Positions 37,001 through 46,103 of a stretch of DNA of 64,000 nucleotides are shown piece after piece. Source of the DNA: Citrifermentans bremense. Lineage in GTDB: Bacteria; Desulfobacterota; Desulfuromonadia; Geobacterales; Geobacteraceae. The stretch spans positions 558,001 through 622,000 of the forward strand of contig NZ_AP023213.1 in the NCBI RefSeq assembly GCF_014218275.1, written 5' to 3'. The notes beneath the pieces were generated by a model, which saw nothing but the letters and a program-made list of their open reading frames with translations, made no database searches and was not told the DNA's origin. The position numbers and the translations under genes were made by a program. Positions within the stretch are counted from its first letter, which is position 1. Every line of letters begins with the position of its first letter.

Positions 37001-37825
37001 ATGCGCGATCTCCATGCCAAAAAACAGCGGGTGCCCCACAACAGGGTCAAGAAACCGCCCAAGGAACGCAAGCCCATCAACTGGGCGCCGATCCTGAAGT
37101 TCGCCTCCAGGGGTGTCGGCGGCGCCGCTCTCTGCGCCGGCCTCGGCTTCGGGGGGTGGCAGCTCTACGACCTCGTGTCGCGGATGACGCTGCTGCGCCT
37201 GGAGGCCATAGAGGTCTCCCCCCTGAAACGCGTATCGCGCGAGGAGGTCGTCACCCTGGCAGGGGTCAGGCCCGGCGACTCGATGCTGAAGGTCGACCTG
37301 AAGACCGTGGTGGCGAGGCTCTCCAAGAACCCCTGGCTCGAGCAGGTCCAGGTGCGGCGCTTCTTCCCGCACACCCTGTCCATCACTGTTTCGGAAAGGA
37401 CGCCCAAGGCCGTCGCCAACGTGGGGTGCCTCTACTACCTGGACGAGAAGGGGGTGCTCTTCAAGTCGCTGGTCGAGGGGGACCGTCTGGACTACCCCCT
37501 CATCACCGGCTTCACCGAGGAGGATCTGGCGCAGGACCCTAAGGGGTCCCAGGACGCGCTCAAAAACGCCCTGGCCCTGATCGACACCCTCAAAAAGGGT
37601 GGCGTCTTCAGCCTGGACGACATCTCGGAGATCCATTACAGCAAGGGGTACGGATTCACCCTGTTCACAATGCAGGGGGGGGTGCCGGTGAAGGTAGGCA
37701 ACGGCGGGTTCAGCGAGAAGCTGACGCGACTGGCCGGCATCTACAAGGAACTTCAGCCGCAGATGCAGGCGCTCGACTACATAGATCTTGATTACGCTGA
37801 CAAAATCATAGTTAAAAAAGTGTAG
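37001..37825 (+). CDS. ftsQ: Cell division protein FtsQ (POTRA domain)
   Basis: This is a 274-residue bitopic protein. A basic cytoplasmic tail (1-30), one TM helix (about 37-58) and a POTRA domain beginning LLRLEAIEVSPLKRVSREEV are visible; the beta domain has NPWLEQVQVRRFFPHTLSI and the VSERTPKAVA strand. FtsQ recruits FtsL and FtsB and regulates septal synthesis. The position between ddl and ftsA confirms the call. The ribosome site is weak. Confidence 0.93.
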   Translation: MRDLHAKKQRVPHNRVKKPPKERKPINWAPILKFASRGVGGAALCAGLGFGGWQLYDLVSRMTLLRLEAIEVSPLKRVSREEVVTLAGVRPGDSMLKVDLKTVVARLSKNPWLEQVQVRRFFPHTLSITVSERTPKAVANVGCLYYLDEKGVLFKSLVEGDRLDYPLITGFTEEDLAQDPKGSQDALKNALALIDTLKKGGVFSLDDISEIHYSKGYGFTLFTMQGGVPVKVGNGGFSEKLTRLAGIYKELQPQMQALDYIDLDYADKIIVKKV

Positions 37826-37841
37826 GGAAAAGGGGGGGAGC

Positions 37842-39077
37842 ATGTCCACAAGAAGGGATAATCTGATCGTAGGCCTCGACATCGGCACTACCAAGATCTG
37901 CGCCATAGTGGGGAATCTGACCGAGGACGGCATCGACATCGTCGGCATCGGCACCAGTCCTTCCAAGGGGCTCAGAAAAGGGGTGGTGATCAACATCGAG
38001 AGCACCGTCGCCGCCATCAAGAAGGCCATCGAGGAGGCCGAGCTCATGGCCGGCTGCGAGATCAAGTCGGTCTACGCGGGGATCGCCGGCGGCCACATCA
38101 AGGGGTTCAACTCCCAGGGCGTCATCGCCATCAAAAACCGCGAGGTCTCTACTGAGGACGTAAAGCGCGTCATCGAGGCCGCGAAGGCGATCGCCATCCC
38201 GATGGACCGCGAGGTGATCCACATCCTCCCCCAGGAATTCATCATCGACGACCAGGACGGCATCCGCGAACCGCTGGGGATGAGCGGCGTGCGCCTGGAG
38301 GCGAAGGTGCACATCGTCACCGGCGCCGTGGCGAGTGCCCAGAACATCGTCAAGTCCTGCAACAGGGCGGGCCTCGAGGTCGCCGATATCGTCCTTGAGC
38401 AGCTCTCCTCCTCCGAGGCGGTGCTCTCCGCGGACGAGAAGGAACTCGGCGTGGCCCTCGTCGACATCGGCGGCGGCACCACGGACATCGCCATCTTCGT
38501 CGACGGCGCCATCAAGCACACCTCGGTCCTCTCCCTTGGCGGGAACCACCTGACCAACGACATCGCGGTAGGCCTCAGGACCCCGATGGCCGAGGCCGAG
38601 CGGATCAAGCAGAAGTACGGCTGCTGCCTCTCCTCGCTCGTGGGAAAAGACGAGACCATAGAGGTTCCGAGCGTCGGGGGGAGAAAGCCCCGCATCCTGT
38701 CCCGGCAGCTCCTCTGCGAGATCCTGGAGCCGCGCGTCGAGGAGATCTTCACCCTGGTGAACCGCGAGATCGTGAAGAGCGGCCTCGAGGACTCCATCGC
38801 CTCGGGCGTCGTCGTCACAGGCGGCTCCACTATCCTCGAAGGGATGCCGGAGTTGGCCGAGCAGATCTTCAACCTCCCGGTGCGCCGCGGGCTGCCGCAG
38901 CGGATCGGCGGGCTCACCGACGTCGTCAATTCGCCTGTCTACGCGACCGGCGTAGGCCTCGTCGTCTACGGCAGCAAAAACGTCGGCGTGCACGAGTTCC
39001 CGACCCAGCAAAGCGACGAGACGGTGTTCCGCAGGGTGAGCCGCAGGATGAAGGATTGGTTTGGAGAATTTTTTTAA
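37842..39077 (+). CDS. ftsA: Cell division protein FtsA
   Basis: The 411-residue actin-like ATPase starts at ATG 37842 behind GGGGGAG. Phosphate loops LDIGTTKICAIVG and VDIGGGTTDIAIF, plus VTGGSTILEGMPELAEQ, define the family. The end RRMKDWFGEFF is the amphipathic membrane-targeting helix. FtsA tethers FtsZ to the inner membrane and signals to FtsQLBWI. Confidence 0.97.
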   Translation: MSTRRDNLIVGLDIGTTKICAIVGNLTEDGIDIVGIGTSPSKGLRKGVVINIESTVAAIKKAIEEAELMAGCEIKSVYAGIAGGHIKGFNSQGVIAIKNREVSTEDVKRVIEAAKAIAIPMDREVIHILPQEFIIDDQDGIREPLGMSGVRLEAKVHIVTGAVASAQNIVKSCNRAGLEVADIVLEQLSSSEAVLSADEKELGVALVDIGGGTTDIAIFVDGAIKHTSVLSLGGNHLTNDIAVGLRTPMAEAERIKQKYGCCLSSLVGKDETIEVPSVGGRKPRILSRQLLCEILEPRVEEIFTLVNREIVKSGLEDSIASGVVVTGGSTILEGMPELAEQIFNLPVRRGLPQRIGGLTDVVNSPVYATGVGLVVYGSKNVGVHEFPTQQSDETVFRRVSRRMKDWFGEFF

Positions 39078-39107
39078 GAGAAACACAATATGTAGTGATT
39101 TAGGACT

Positions 39108-39136
39108 TCCATTACACAACTAAACGTAGTATAAAT
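39108..39136 (+). promoter_or_regulatory. Possible internal promoter for ftsZ
   Basis: The AT-rich 110-bp gap between ftsA and ftsZ contains TATAAA (39131-39136) with a weak -35 TTCCAT 17 bp upstream. A small hairpin GGCTAA/TTAGCC (39140-39156) follows. Extra ftsZ promoters are usual in dcw clusters, but this one rests mainly on the -10. Confidence 0.4.
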
Positions 39137-39187
39137 CCGGCTAATATTTTTTAGCCACCGCCGGGGGGCGCGACCAGGGAGGAGTTC

Positions 39188-40339
39188 ATGTTTCACTTCG
39201 ATGAGAGCATCGATCAAAGTGCGAAGATAAAGGTAATTGGCGTAGGCGGCTCCGGCGGGAACGCAGTCAACACCATGATGAGCGTAGGTATCGCGGGGGT
39301 CGATTTCATCGTCGCCAACACCGATGCCCAGGCGCTCAGGCTGTCCAAGGCCCAGGTGAAGATCCAGATCGGCACCGAGCTTACCAAGGGACTTGGGGCG
39401 GGCGCCAACCCGAACGTCGGGCGCGATGCCGCTCTCGAGGACAGGGACAAGGTCCACGAGGCGCTCAAAGGCGCAGACATGATCTTCATCGCGGCCGGCA
39501 TGGGGGGCGGCACCGGGACCGGTGCGGCACCGATCATCGCCGAGGTTGCCCGCGAGCACGGGGCGCTCACCGTGGGCGTGGTCACCAAACCGTTTTCCCG
39601 TGAAGGGCGCCAGCGTCTGGCCAAGGGCGAGGACGGTATCAAGGAGCTGAAGAAGCACGTCGACTCCCTGATCGTCATCCCCAACGACCGTCTGCTCGGC
39701 CTGGCCGGCAAGTCCATGTCCATCCTCGACGCATTCAAGCCTTCCGACGACGTGCTGCGCCAGGCGGTGCAGGGTATCTCCGACCTGATCACCCAGTCGG
39801 GCCTGATCAACGTCGACTTCGCCGATGTGAAGTCCATCATGAGCGAGCGTGGCATGGCGATGATGGGGATCGGCATCGGCTCCGGCGAGAACCGCGCCAT
39901 CGACGCCGCCGTCAAGGCCATCTCCAGCCCGCTGCTCGAGGACATCGACATCTCCGGCGCCAAGGGCGTTCTGGTCAACATCTCCGGGTCCGCCTCCATG
40001 ACCATGGACGAGTTCGATGCGGCCAGCAAGGTGATCCACGAGAAGGTGCACGAAGACGCCAACATCATCGTCGGTCTGGTCATCGACGAGACCCTGGGCG
40101 AGACCATCAAGGTCACCGCCATCGCCACCGGCTTCGGCGACCGTTTCGACCTGGAGAAGGGGCGCCACGAGATGAAGAACGTGGCCACCATGGTGAAGCC
40201 GGTCGAGAGCAGGCTGGAGGTCCCGACCTTCATCCGCGAGAAGCAGCAGCGCGAGACCCAGGTGCGCCAGCGCAGCTTCCTCTCCGACGACGAGGATCAG
40301 TACGACATCCCGACCTTCCTCAGGAAGTCCGTCGACTAA
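39188..40339 (+). CDS. ftsZ: Cell division GTPase FtsZ
   Basis: The 383-residue tubulin homologue starts at ATG 39188 behind GGGAGGAG. GTP-binding signature [22 protein letters not shown] at the N-terminus and [11 protein letters not shown] (T7 loop) are intact. The tail ends [14 protein letters not shown], the conserved peptide that binds FtsA. FtsZ polymers form the division ring. It is the last gene of the cluster before a strong terminator. Confidence 0.98.
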   Translation: MFHFDESIDQSAKIKVIGVGGSGGNAVNTMMSVGIAGVDFIVANTDAQALRLSKAQVKIQIGTELTKGLGAGANPNVGRDAALEDRDKVHEALKGADMIFIAAGMGGGTGTGAAPIIAEVAREHGALTVGVVTKPFSREGRQRLAKGEDGIKELKKHVDSLIVIPNDRLLGLAGKSMSILDAFKPSDDVLRQAVQGISDLITQSGLINVDFADVKSIMSERGMAMMGIGIGSGENRAIDAAVKAISSPLLEDIDISGAKGVLVNISGSASMTMDEFDAASKVIHEKVHEDANIIVGLVIDETLGETIKVTAIATGFGDRFDLEKGRHEMKNVATMVKPVESRLEVPTFIREKQQRETQVRQRSFLSDDEDQYDIPTFLRKSVD

Positions 40340-40358
40340 TCCCCCACAGACAAGCAAT

Positions 40359-40399
40359 GAAAGCCCGGCCTCCTCAAGGAAGCCGGGCTTTTTTTATTT
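40359..40399 (+). terminator. Terminator ending the dcw cluster
   Basis: AAAGCCCGGC (40359-40368) pairs with GCCGGGCTTT (40381-40390), followed by TTTTATTTT. Confidence 0.93.
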
Positions 40400-40708
40400 T
40401 GCGCGGAGCGCTCCGGGGCGCGAGTGGGTCTGCCCTGGAATGAAAGGTGAGGCTGCTGCGTCCGTTCTCTGAGAGCCTGCAGCATGGAACATTCAAAAAA
40501 CTGGTTTATGTCTCCACCAAAGGTGGACGTGAACTAGCGTTCCCCCCTTTGCAAGGGTGGACAGGGGGATTTGCAGTACGGAAAGGTCGGATTCCTTTGT
40601 TGCCATTAAGCCCCTAAAGCAAAAGGCGAAGATACCGATAGGTAACAATGGTCTTCATTAAATCCAATGGACCACTGCCGGAAACCTCCGGTTCGGGGAC
40701 CCGACGAG
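40400..40708. other. Intergenic region before the second Cys-domain kinase
   Basis: No gene or good promoter is seen in this 309-bp stretch. It contains one copy of the CCCCCCTTTGC-type palindromic element (40531-40575) described separately. Confidence 0.5.
40531..40575. repeat. Interspersed palindromic element, intergenic copy
   Basis: The segment reads GAACTAGCGTTCCCCCCTTT then GCAAGGGTGG, a short insertion and AGGGGGATTTGCAG. It is the same family as the copy inside lexA (GCGTTCCCCCCTTTGCGAAG and GGGGGGATTTGCCAG at 47884-47915). Both can fold through the C-rich and G-rich arms. Confidence 0.7.
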
Positions 40709-42769
40709 ATGTCCGATCAACCGCTTTACAACAGCAAGATAATCAACAACTTCGTCTCATTGCTGAAGAAAAAGCATCCGGACGTGGACGTGCGCGAACT
40801 GCTGGGCTACGCGGAGATAACTCCTTACGAGCTGAGCGACGAGGGGCACTGGTTCACCCAGAAGCAGGTCGACTGTTTCCACGACAAGCTGTCCCAACTC
40901 CTGGGGGGGGATGACCTCGCCAGAGAAGGTGGTCGCTACGCCGCCTCGGAAGAAGCCATGGGTGTCATGGCCAAATACACCTTCGGCCTGATCGGGCCGG
41001 CCAACACCCTGGTCGCCATAGGCAAATGCGCCTCCAACTTCACCCGCTCCGCAGTGTATCAGTCACGCAGGATAGCCGAAAACAAGGTCGAGATCACCGT
41101 CACCCCTCACCCCGATGTCGAAGAAAAGCCTTTCCAGTGTGAAAACCGCATCGGCTTTTTCGAGGCCATCGTCGAGATGTTCAATTACGCCATCCCCGCC
41201 ATAGAACACCCCGAGTGCATCTTCACGGGGGGCTCGTGCTGCCGGTACGTAGTTTCCTGGAAAAAGACCTGGTACGGCAGGGTCAGGCTGATCAGGAACC
41301 TCCAGGTGCCGGTCGTGATCATCCTCTACGTGGTGCTCAACCACTTCTACCAGGTCGGGCACCTTGCGGAGACGCTCATAGCGCTGGCCTTCATGCAACT
41401 GGGGGCTTCCTACCTTGCCGAGCGGCTGGAGAAGAAAGAGATACTGACCACCCTCGTCAGCTTGCAGGAGTCAACGGAGCAGATGGTCGGGCAGATCGGC
41501 GTCAACTACAACAACGCGCGGATGGTGAACGAGGTGGGGCAGGCCCTCAGCAAGCAAAGCGGCATCGACGAGGTCCTGGGGAACGTCATCGGCGCCATAG
41601 AGAAGCGGCTCGGGTATGACCGCTGCCTCATCATGCTGGCCGACAAGAGGAAATCGTGCCTCAGGTTCCGCACCGGATTCGGCATCAACGACAAGCAGTT
41701 GAACGCGCTGGAAAGAGCCTCCTTCGATCTCACCGACCCCGGCGCCAAAGGGGCTTTCGTAACCAGCTTCCGGGAACAAAGGACCATGTTCGTCGATTTC
41801 TCACAGGTGAAGCAGCTTCACTCCGAGCAGAGCGTCAACCTCTCCGAGGTGCTGGAAGCGCAATCCTTCATCTGCTGCGCCATCGTCTACGAGGGAGAGT
41901 CGCTGGGGGTTCTGGCGGTGGACAACATGAAGACCCAGAGGCCGCTGACTCAAAGTGACATGAGTCTTTTGACCGGTCTCGCCCCCGTCATCGGCATGAG
42001 CCTCCGCAACGCCATGCACCTAGAACGTGAAAGGAGGATGGCGGAGCAGATCCAGCAGTCGCAGAAGATGGAGGCCGTGGGATTGCTGGCGGGAGGGATT
42101 GCACACGATTTCAACAACCTGCTTACCGGGATGATCGGTTACGTCAGCCTGGCGCAGTTGACCCTTAAGGAGGGAGAGCCCGCGGCAAAGTACCTGGAGC
42201 AGGTCGTCTCTGCCGCCGACCGTGCCGCCGACCTCACCCAGAGGCTGCTGGCCTTCAGCAGGAAGCAGATCAACCACCCGGAACCGGTCGACCTGAACCA
42301 CATCGTGAACAATCTGAAAAAGCTGCTGAGCAGGCTGGTCACCGCGCAGATTGAGCTTAAGGTCGAGCCGTGCGAAGGCGTGTTGCCCGTCGTAGCCGAC
42401 GCAGGCCAGATCGACCAGGTGGTCATGAATCTCGTCACCAACGCGCGGGACGCCATGCCCGCCGGAGGGACGCTCACCATCACCACCGAGGCGATGGAGC
42501 TGACCGAGGATTGGGTCGAGTCGCACGGCTACGGCAGTATCGGGTCCTACGCCGTATTGTCCGTTATCGACACCGGGACCGGCATGGACGAGGTGACCAG
42601 GGCGCACGTTCTCGAACCGTTTTTTACCACGAAGGAGGTGGGGAAGGGGATCGGGTTGGGTCTCGCCATCGTGTACGGGATCGTGAAGCAGCATGAAGGG
42701 TACCTGGAAATCAGCAGCGAGCCCGGCGCAGGGACCACCTTCAACGTCTGCCTCCCGCTCATTAGCTGA
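40709..42769 (+). CDS. Sensor histidine kinase with N-terminal Cys-containing sensory domain and GAF
   Basis: ATG 40709 (MSDQPLYNSKI) is chosen by alignment with the paralogue starting at 7567; the ribosome site is weak, and an in-frame ATG at 40667 is possible. The 686-residue kinase has the same layout without a receiver: V4R-like domain (about 1-190, REGGRYAASEEA, FQCENRIGFFEAI, GGSCCRYVVSW), hydrophobic anchor (about 200-240), GAF (about 265-440), HisKA with GGIAHDFNNLLTGM, and HATPase with DTGTGMDEV and GLGLAIVYG. The cognate regulator is not adjacent. The shared CCRY motif suggests cysteine- or metal-based sensing. Confidence 0.88.
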   Translation: MSDQPLYNSKIINNFVSLLKKKHPDVDVRELLGYAEITPYELSDEGHWFTQKQVDCFHDKLSQLLGGDDLAREGGRYAASEEAMGVMAKYTFGLIGPANTLVAIGKCASNFTRSAVYQSRRIAENKVEITVTPHPDVEEKPFQCENRIGFFEAIVEMFNYAIPAIEHPECIFTGGSCCRYVVSWKKTWYGRVRLIRNLQVPVVIILYVVLNHFYQVGHLAETLIALAFMQLGASYLAERLEKKEILTTLVSLQESTEQMVGQIGVNYNNARMVNEVGQALSKQSGIDEVLGNVIGAIEKRLGYDRCLIMLADKRKSCLRFRTGFGINDKQLNALERASFDLTDPGAKGAFVTSFREQRTMFVDFSQVKQLHSEQSVNLSEVLEAQSFICCAIVYEGESLGVLAVDNMKTQRPLTQSDMSLLTGLAPVIGMSLRNAMHLERERRMAEQIQQSQKMEAVGLLAGGIAHDFNNLLTGMIGYVSLAQLTLKEGEPAAKYLEQVVSAADRAADLTQRLLAFSRKQINHPEPVDLNHIVNNLKKLLSRLVTAQIELKVEPCEGVLPVVADAGQIDQVVMNLVTNARDAMPAGGTLTITTEAMELTEDWVESHGYGSIGSYAVLSVIDTGTGMDEVTRAHVLEPFFTTKEVGKGIGLGLAIVYGIVKQHEGYLEISSEPGAGTTFNVCLPLIS

Positions 42770-42826
42770 TCCACCTTCGCTCTACGAGCTACGGCGGACA
42801 CGTCGACGGTCCTGGCGTCCATTTAC

Positions 42827-45800
42827 TCACCCGTCCAGAAAACCAACCCACTTCACCCTGAGCGTCGCCACCCCGAACTCCTCTTCCACAATCCCCTTGA
42901 GCAGGTAGGGGCGCCGTTGCGAGAGCTTCCGGCAGAACCTCGCGTAGACGTCAGGAAAGAAGGTGGCGTCGAATATGGAGGTCACGTCCTCGAAGGAGAT
43001 GAACTCCATCGGCCTGCCGTGCTTGTCCTCCACCGTCTTCGTGGTGATCCACCACCCCACCATGGTCACCCATTTCCCCGAGTGTCTGATCAGTTCCGAC
43101 GCCTTGATGGGGCGGTGCCTCTGCCACTGCTCCTTGTAGAGCGCCAGCGGGTGGCGCGACACCAGAAAACCGAGCGCCTCGACCTCCTGCCTGAGCACCA
43201 GCTGCGCATCGTAGGGAGGGGGATGCGGCAGCTCCGTCTTTTGCTCGAAGAGAAGTGCCGTCGCCTGTTGCTGGAAGTGAAGCAGCTCCCAAAGAAGGGC
43301 CGGGCGCTTTTCCTCACCTTCCAGCGCGTCGAAGCACCCCGCCTTGACCAGCCGCTCGGCATCGGCGCGCTGCAGTCTCGCCCGGTGCAGGAATTCCTTG
43401 AATGAGGCGAAGGGGCCCTGTTCCCGGCGCTCCTTGAGGAGACGGTCCGCGCCGTCCCGGGTAAGGCCGTCGATCTGCATCAGGCCGACCCTGAGCGTCT
43501 TCTCTTTACCGGTGTAGTGGTACTCGCTCTCGTTGATGTCCGGCGGGAGGATGGCAAGCCCCAGTCTCCGCCCCTCAGAGATGTAGGCGAAGGGCGAGTA
43601 GTACCCCCCCTGGTTCGAGATCACCGCCGCGATGAACTGCGCCGGGTGGTTCGCCTTCATGTACGCGGCCTTCCCGCTCAAAAGCGCGTAGCTCGCGGAG
43701 TGCGGCTTGCAGAAGGAATAGCCGGCGAAGGAGAGGATCTGGTCCCAAATTCCGAGCAGCACCTTTTCCGAGACCCCGCGCTCCGCCCCCCCCGCCATGA
43801 ACTTGGCGCGGAAATCCGCCAGCCGCTTCTCTCGGTGCTTCTTGGTGATCACCTTCCGAAGCTGATCACCTTCGCTGGCGGAGAAGCCGGCTAGCTCCAT
43901 GGCGATCTGGGTGATCTGCTCCTGGTAGATCGCTATTCCAAGCGTCTCCCCCAGCACGCTCTCCAAAAGCGGGTGCAGGTGCGACCAGGGCTTTCCCTGG
44001 AGCCGCGCCACGTACTCCTGGATGAAGCTGTTGGCCGCGGGCCGGATGATAGACGAGGCCTGCACCAGCACCTCGAAAAGGTCGTGCCGGAAGGTCTCCG
44101 GCGGCGCCGTCGTGCTCCAGATCTTTCGCAGCAGCAGTCGCACCGAAGGCGATTCAAGGTAGAAACAGCCGATGGTGAGGCCGCGGCGTAACAGGCTTTG
44201 CGTTCTCTCATCCTCCAGCGGGCGCCAGGTTGCGTAATCGATGTCGATTCCTTTTTGTTCCTTCACCGCAGCCATTGCGTCGCGGATTACCGCGAGCGAC
44301 CGGTTGCCCAGGATGTCGATCTTAACGAGCCCCGCGTCCTCGGTCTGGTCCTTTTCCCACTGGATCAGCGGCAGACCCTTGTGCGAGATCTCCACCGGGA
44401 CGTACTTGCGGATCTCGTCCGGCACGATGACGAGCCCGCCGCAATGCAGCGACAGGTGGCGCAATTGCCCGTTCAGACGCCGGGCCGTGGAGATGATCTC
44501 CTGCCAGTCCGACGAAAGCGTTTCCCCCTTGAATAGCGGGTGCCCGTTCACCGCAGCGGCGCTTTGTTCCGCGCGCCAAAAGCCCGAGATACGCTCAGTC
44601 ATCTCCTTGATCTCGTAGTCCGGCAGGCCGTAGACCTTCGCCACCTCGCGCAGCGCCGATCTCCCCTTGAAGCCCACCTGGTTCGCCACCATGGCCGCCC
44701 GTCTCGCGCCGTAGCGCGCGAAGGCGAAGTCCAGGATGGCGTCGCGCTCGTCCCAGGGAAAGTCGACGTCTATGTCCGGCGGGTCGCTTCTCCCCTCGTT
44801 CAGGAAGCGCTCGAAGAATAGGTTGTGCCGGATGGGGTCGACATGCGTTATTCCCAGGCAATAGGCGACGAGAGAGGCCGCAGCGCTCCCCCTGCCGCAG
44901 GTTCTTTCCGACTGTTTAGTTAGTTCCTCTACCACCAGAAAATAATGAGAGAACCCCTTGTCGCGGATAATGGAGAGTTCCTTGTCGAGGCGGGCCTGCA
45001 CTTGGTCGGTGATGCAGCCGTAGCGCCAGATTGCCCCCTGGCGTGCGCGCTCCAGGAGCGTTTCGAAGGCCGCCTCCGTACCGAGTTCTCGGAAAGCGGG
45101 GAAGATGATGCTGGAGAAATCCCAATCCGTCTTGCAAAGCGAAGCGATGCGAAGGGTGTTTTGCAAAGCCTCCGGGCAATGGGGGAAGAACTCCGCCATC
45201 TTCTGGGGCGGGTATAGCACGTCCGACTCCGTCGCCGTCATCTCCGGCTTGAGGCGTGAGAGCTTCGTGTTCAAATGAATCGCCCGCAGCACCCGATGCA
45301 GGTGGAAGTCGTCGAGGGGTGGGGTGAGGGTGTCCGACCCGACAGTGACGGAGCTAAATGCATCCGAAGGAGGAGCTTGCCGTCCGTAGCGCGTAGCGCG
45401 AAGGAGGGCTCTTGAAGTCGCCACAGGCGGCAGCCTGAGGTCCCGTGCCAGCGTCAGGGCGGTGTGCATGGCGTGACCCGGAGACAGTTCGACGAACAGC
45501 CCCTCGTCGGACTGCTGTTTGAGAACCGACAGGAGCTTCCGGTCGTCGCTCAAAACGATGATGCCGCGCCGGTACTCGGAAATAGCCTGGACGAGGTCGA
45601 AGTTCTTCTGGCAGTGCAGGTCAGAGATGAGGCGGGAGATGTTGGCGTACCCCTCCTCGTTGCTGGCAAGGAGGACCGCCCGGTTATTTTGTGTAACCGC
45701 CTCCGTCCCGATGATAGGGGCGATGCCGGCCTCCCGTGCTACATCCAGAAAGCGCGGCACCCCGTAGAGCCCGTTGCGGTCCGTGATGGCCAGCGTCTTG

Positions 45801-45895
45801 AAGCCCAGGAGAGCCGCGTGAGAGCAGAGCGCCTCAGGTGAGTGCACCCCCCAGTTGGGCGAGAGCGAAGAATGTGCATGGAGATGGATGAACAT
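42827..45895 (-). CDS. dnaE2: Error-prone DNA polymerase DnaE2 (DNA polymerase III alpha family)
   Basis: The 1022-residue product starts at ATG 45895. A PHP domain opens the protein (FIHLHAHSSLSPNWGVHSPEA). The polymerase core shows CGRGSAAASLVAYCLGIT and the catalytic aspartates in DPPDIDVDFPWDERD, then GYSFCKPHSASYALLSGKAAY. An OB-fold region near the end contains GKWVTMVGWW. Length and its place downstream of lexA and imuB identify the SOS translesion polymerase rather than the replicative DnaE. With ImuB it extends across lesions and causes damage-induced mutations. It is separated from imuB by 208 bp of repeats, so it may be transcribed with lexA-imuB or from an unseen promoter. Confidence 0.92.
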   Translation of the reverse strand: MFIHLHAHSSLSPNWGVHSPEALCSHAALLGFKTLAITDRNGLYGVPRFLDVAREAGIAPIIGTEAVTQNNRAVLLASNEEGYANISRLISDLHCQKNFDLVQAISEYRRGIIVLSDDRKLLSVLKQQSDEGLFVELSPGHAMHTALTLARDLRLPPVATSRALLRATRYGRQAPPSDAFSSVTVGSDTLTPPLDDFHLHRVLRAIHLNTKLSRLKPEMTATESDVLYPPQKMAEFFPHCPEALQNTLRIASLCKTDWDFSSIIFPAFRELGTEAAFETLLERARQGAIWRYGCITDQVQARLDKELSIIRDKGFSHYFLVVEELTKQSERTCGRGSAAASLVAYCLGITHVDPIRHNLFFERFLNEGRSDPPDIDVDFPWDERDAILDFAFARYGARRAAMVANQVGFKGRSALREVAKVYGLPDYEIKEMTERISGFWRAEQSAAAVNGHPLFKGETLSSDWQEIISTARRLNGQLRHLSLHCGGLVIVPDEIRKYVPVEISHKGLPLIQWEKDQTEDAGLVKIDILGNRSLAVIRDAMAAVKEQKGIDIDYATWRPLEDERTQSLLRRGLTIGCFYLESPSVRLLLRKIWSTTAPPETFRHDLFEVLVQASSIIRPAANSFIQEYVARLQGKPWSHLHPLLESVLGETLGIAIYQEQITQIAMELAGFSASEGDQLRKVITKKHREKRLADFRAKFMAGGAERGVSEKVLLGIWDQILSFAGYSFCKPHSASYALLSGKAAYMKANHPAQFIAAVISNQGGYYSPFAYISEGRRLGLAILPPDINESEYHYTGKEKTLRVGLMQIDGLTRDGADRLLKERREQGPFASFKEFLHRARLQRADAERLVKAGCFDALEGEEKRPALLWELLHFQQQATALLFEQKTELPHPPPYDAQLVLRQEVEALGFLVSRHPLALYKEQWQRHRPIKASELIRHSGKWVTMVGWWITTKTVEDKHGRPMEFISFEDVTSIFDATFFPDVYARFCRKLSQRRPYLLKGIVEEEFGVATLRVKWVGFLDG

Positions 45896-46103
45896 AAGTA
45901 CTTAAAACCTTAAAGGCTCTCACCACAGAGGACACAAAGGTACACAGAGGGAAATCTGAGGACGGCAAAAAACCTCTCACCACAGAGGGCGCAGAGGCAC
46001 ATGGGGGAAAATCTGAGGAAAAGCTTTTTCTGGTAACCCCAAAGTCTCTCTGAGACCTCCGTGATCCTCAGTGACCTCTGTGTTCCGCCTTTCGGTTGTG
46101 CTT
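45896..46103. repeat. CACAGAGG-type interspersed repeat between imuB and dnaE2
   Basis: Two direct copies of a unit starting CTCTCACCACAGAGG (from about 45916 and 45975), each ending AAATCTGAGGA, are followed by an inverted relative reading CTCTCTGAGACCTCCGTG and CAGTGACCTCTGTGTTCCGC (46047-46090). The element can form a large hairpin. Similar accACAGAGGcacAGAGG repeats are scattered in many bacterial genomes. No gene is present. Confidence 0.75.

Noticed and set aside
42771-42802. Sequence TTCGCTCTACGAGCTACGG between convergent kinase and dnaE2 genes
   Set aside because: It recalls a widespread short repeat, but only one copy is seen in this window, so nothing firm can be said.
45896-46103. 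CRISPR-like direct repeats between imuB and dnaE2
   Set aside because: Only two direct copies plus an inverted one, with no uniform spacers and no cas genes.
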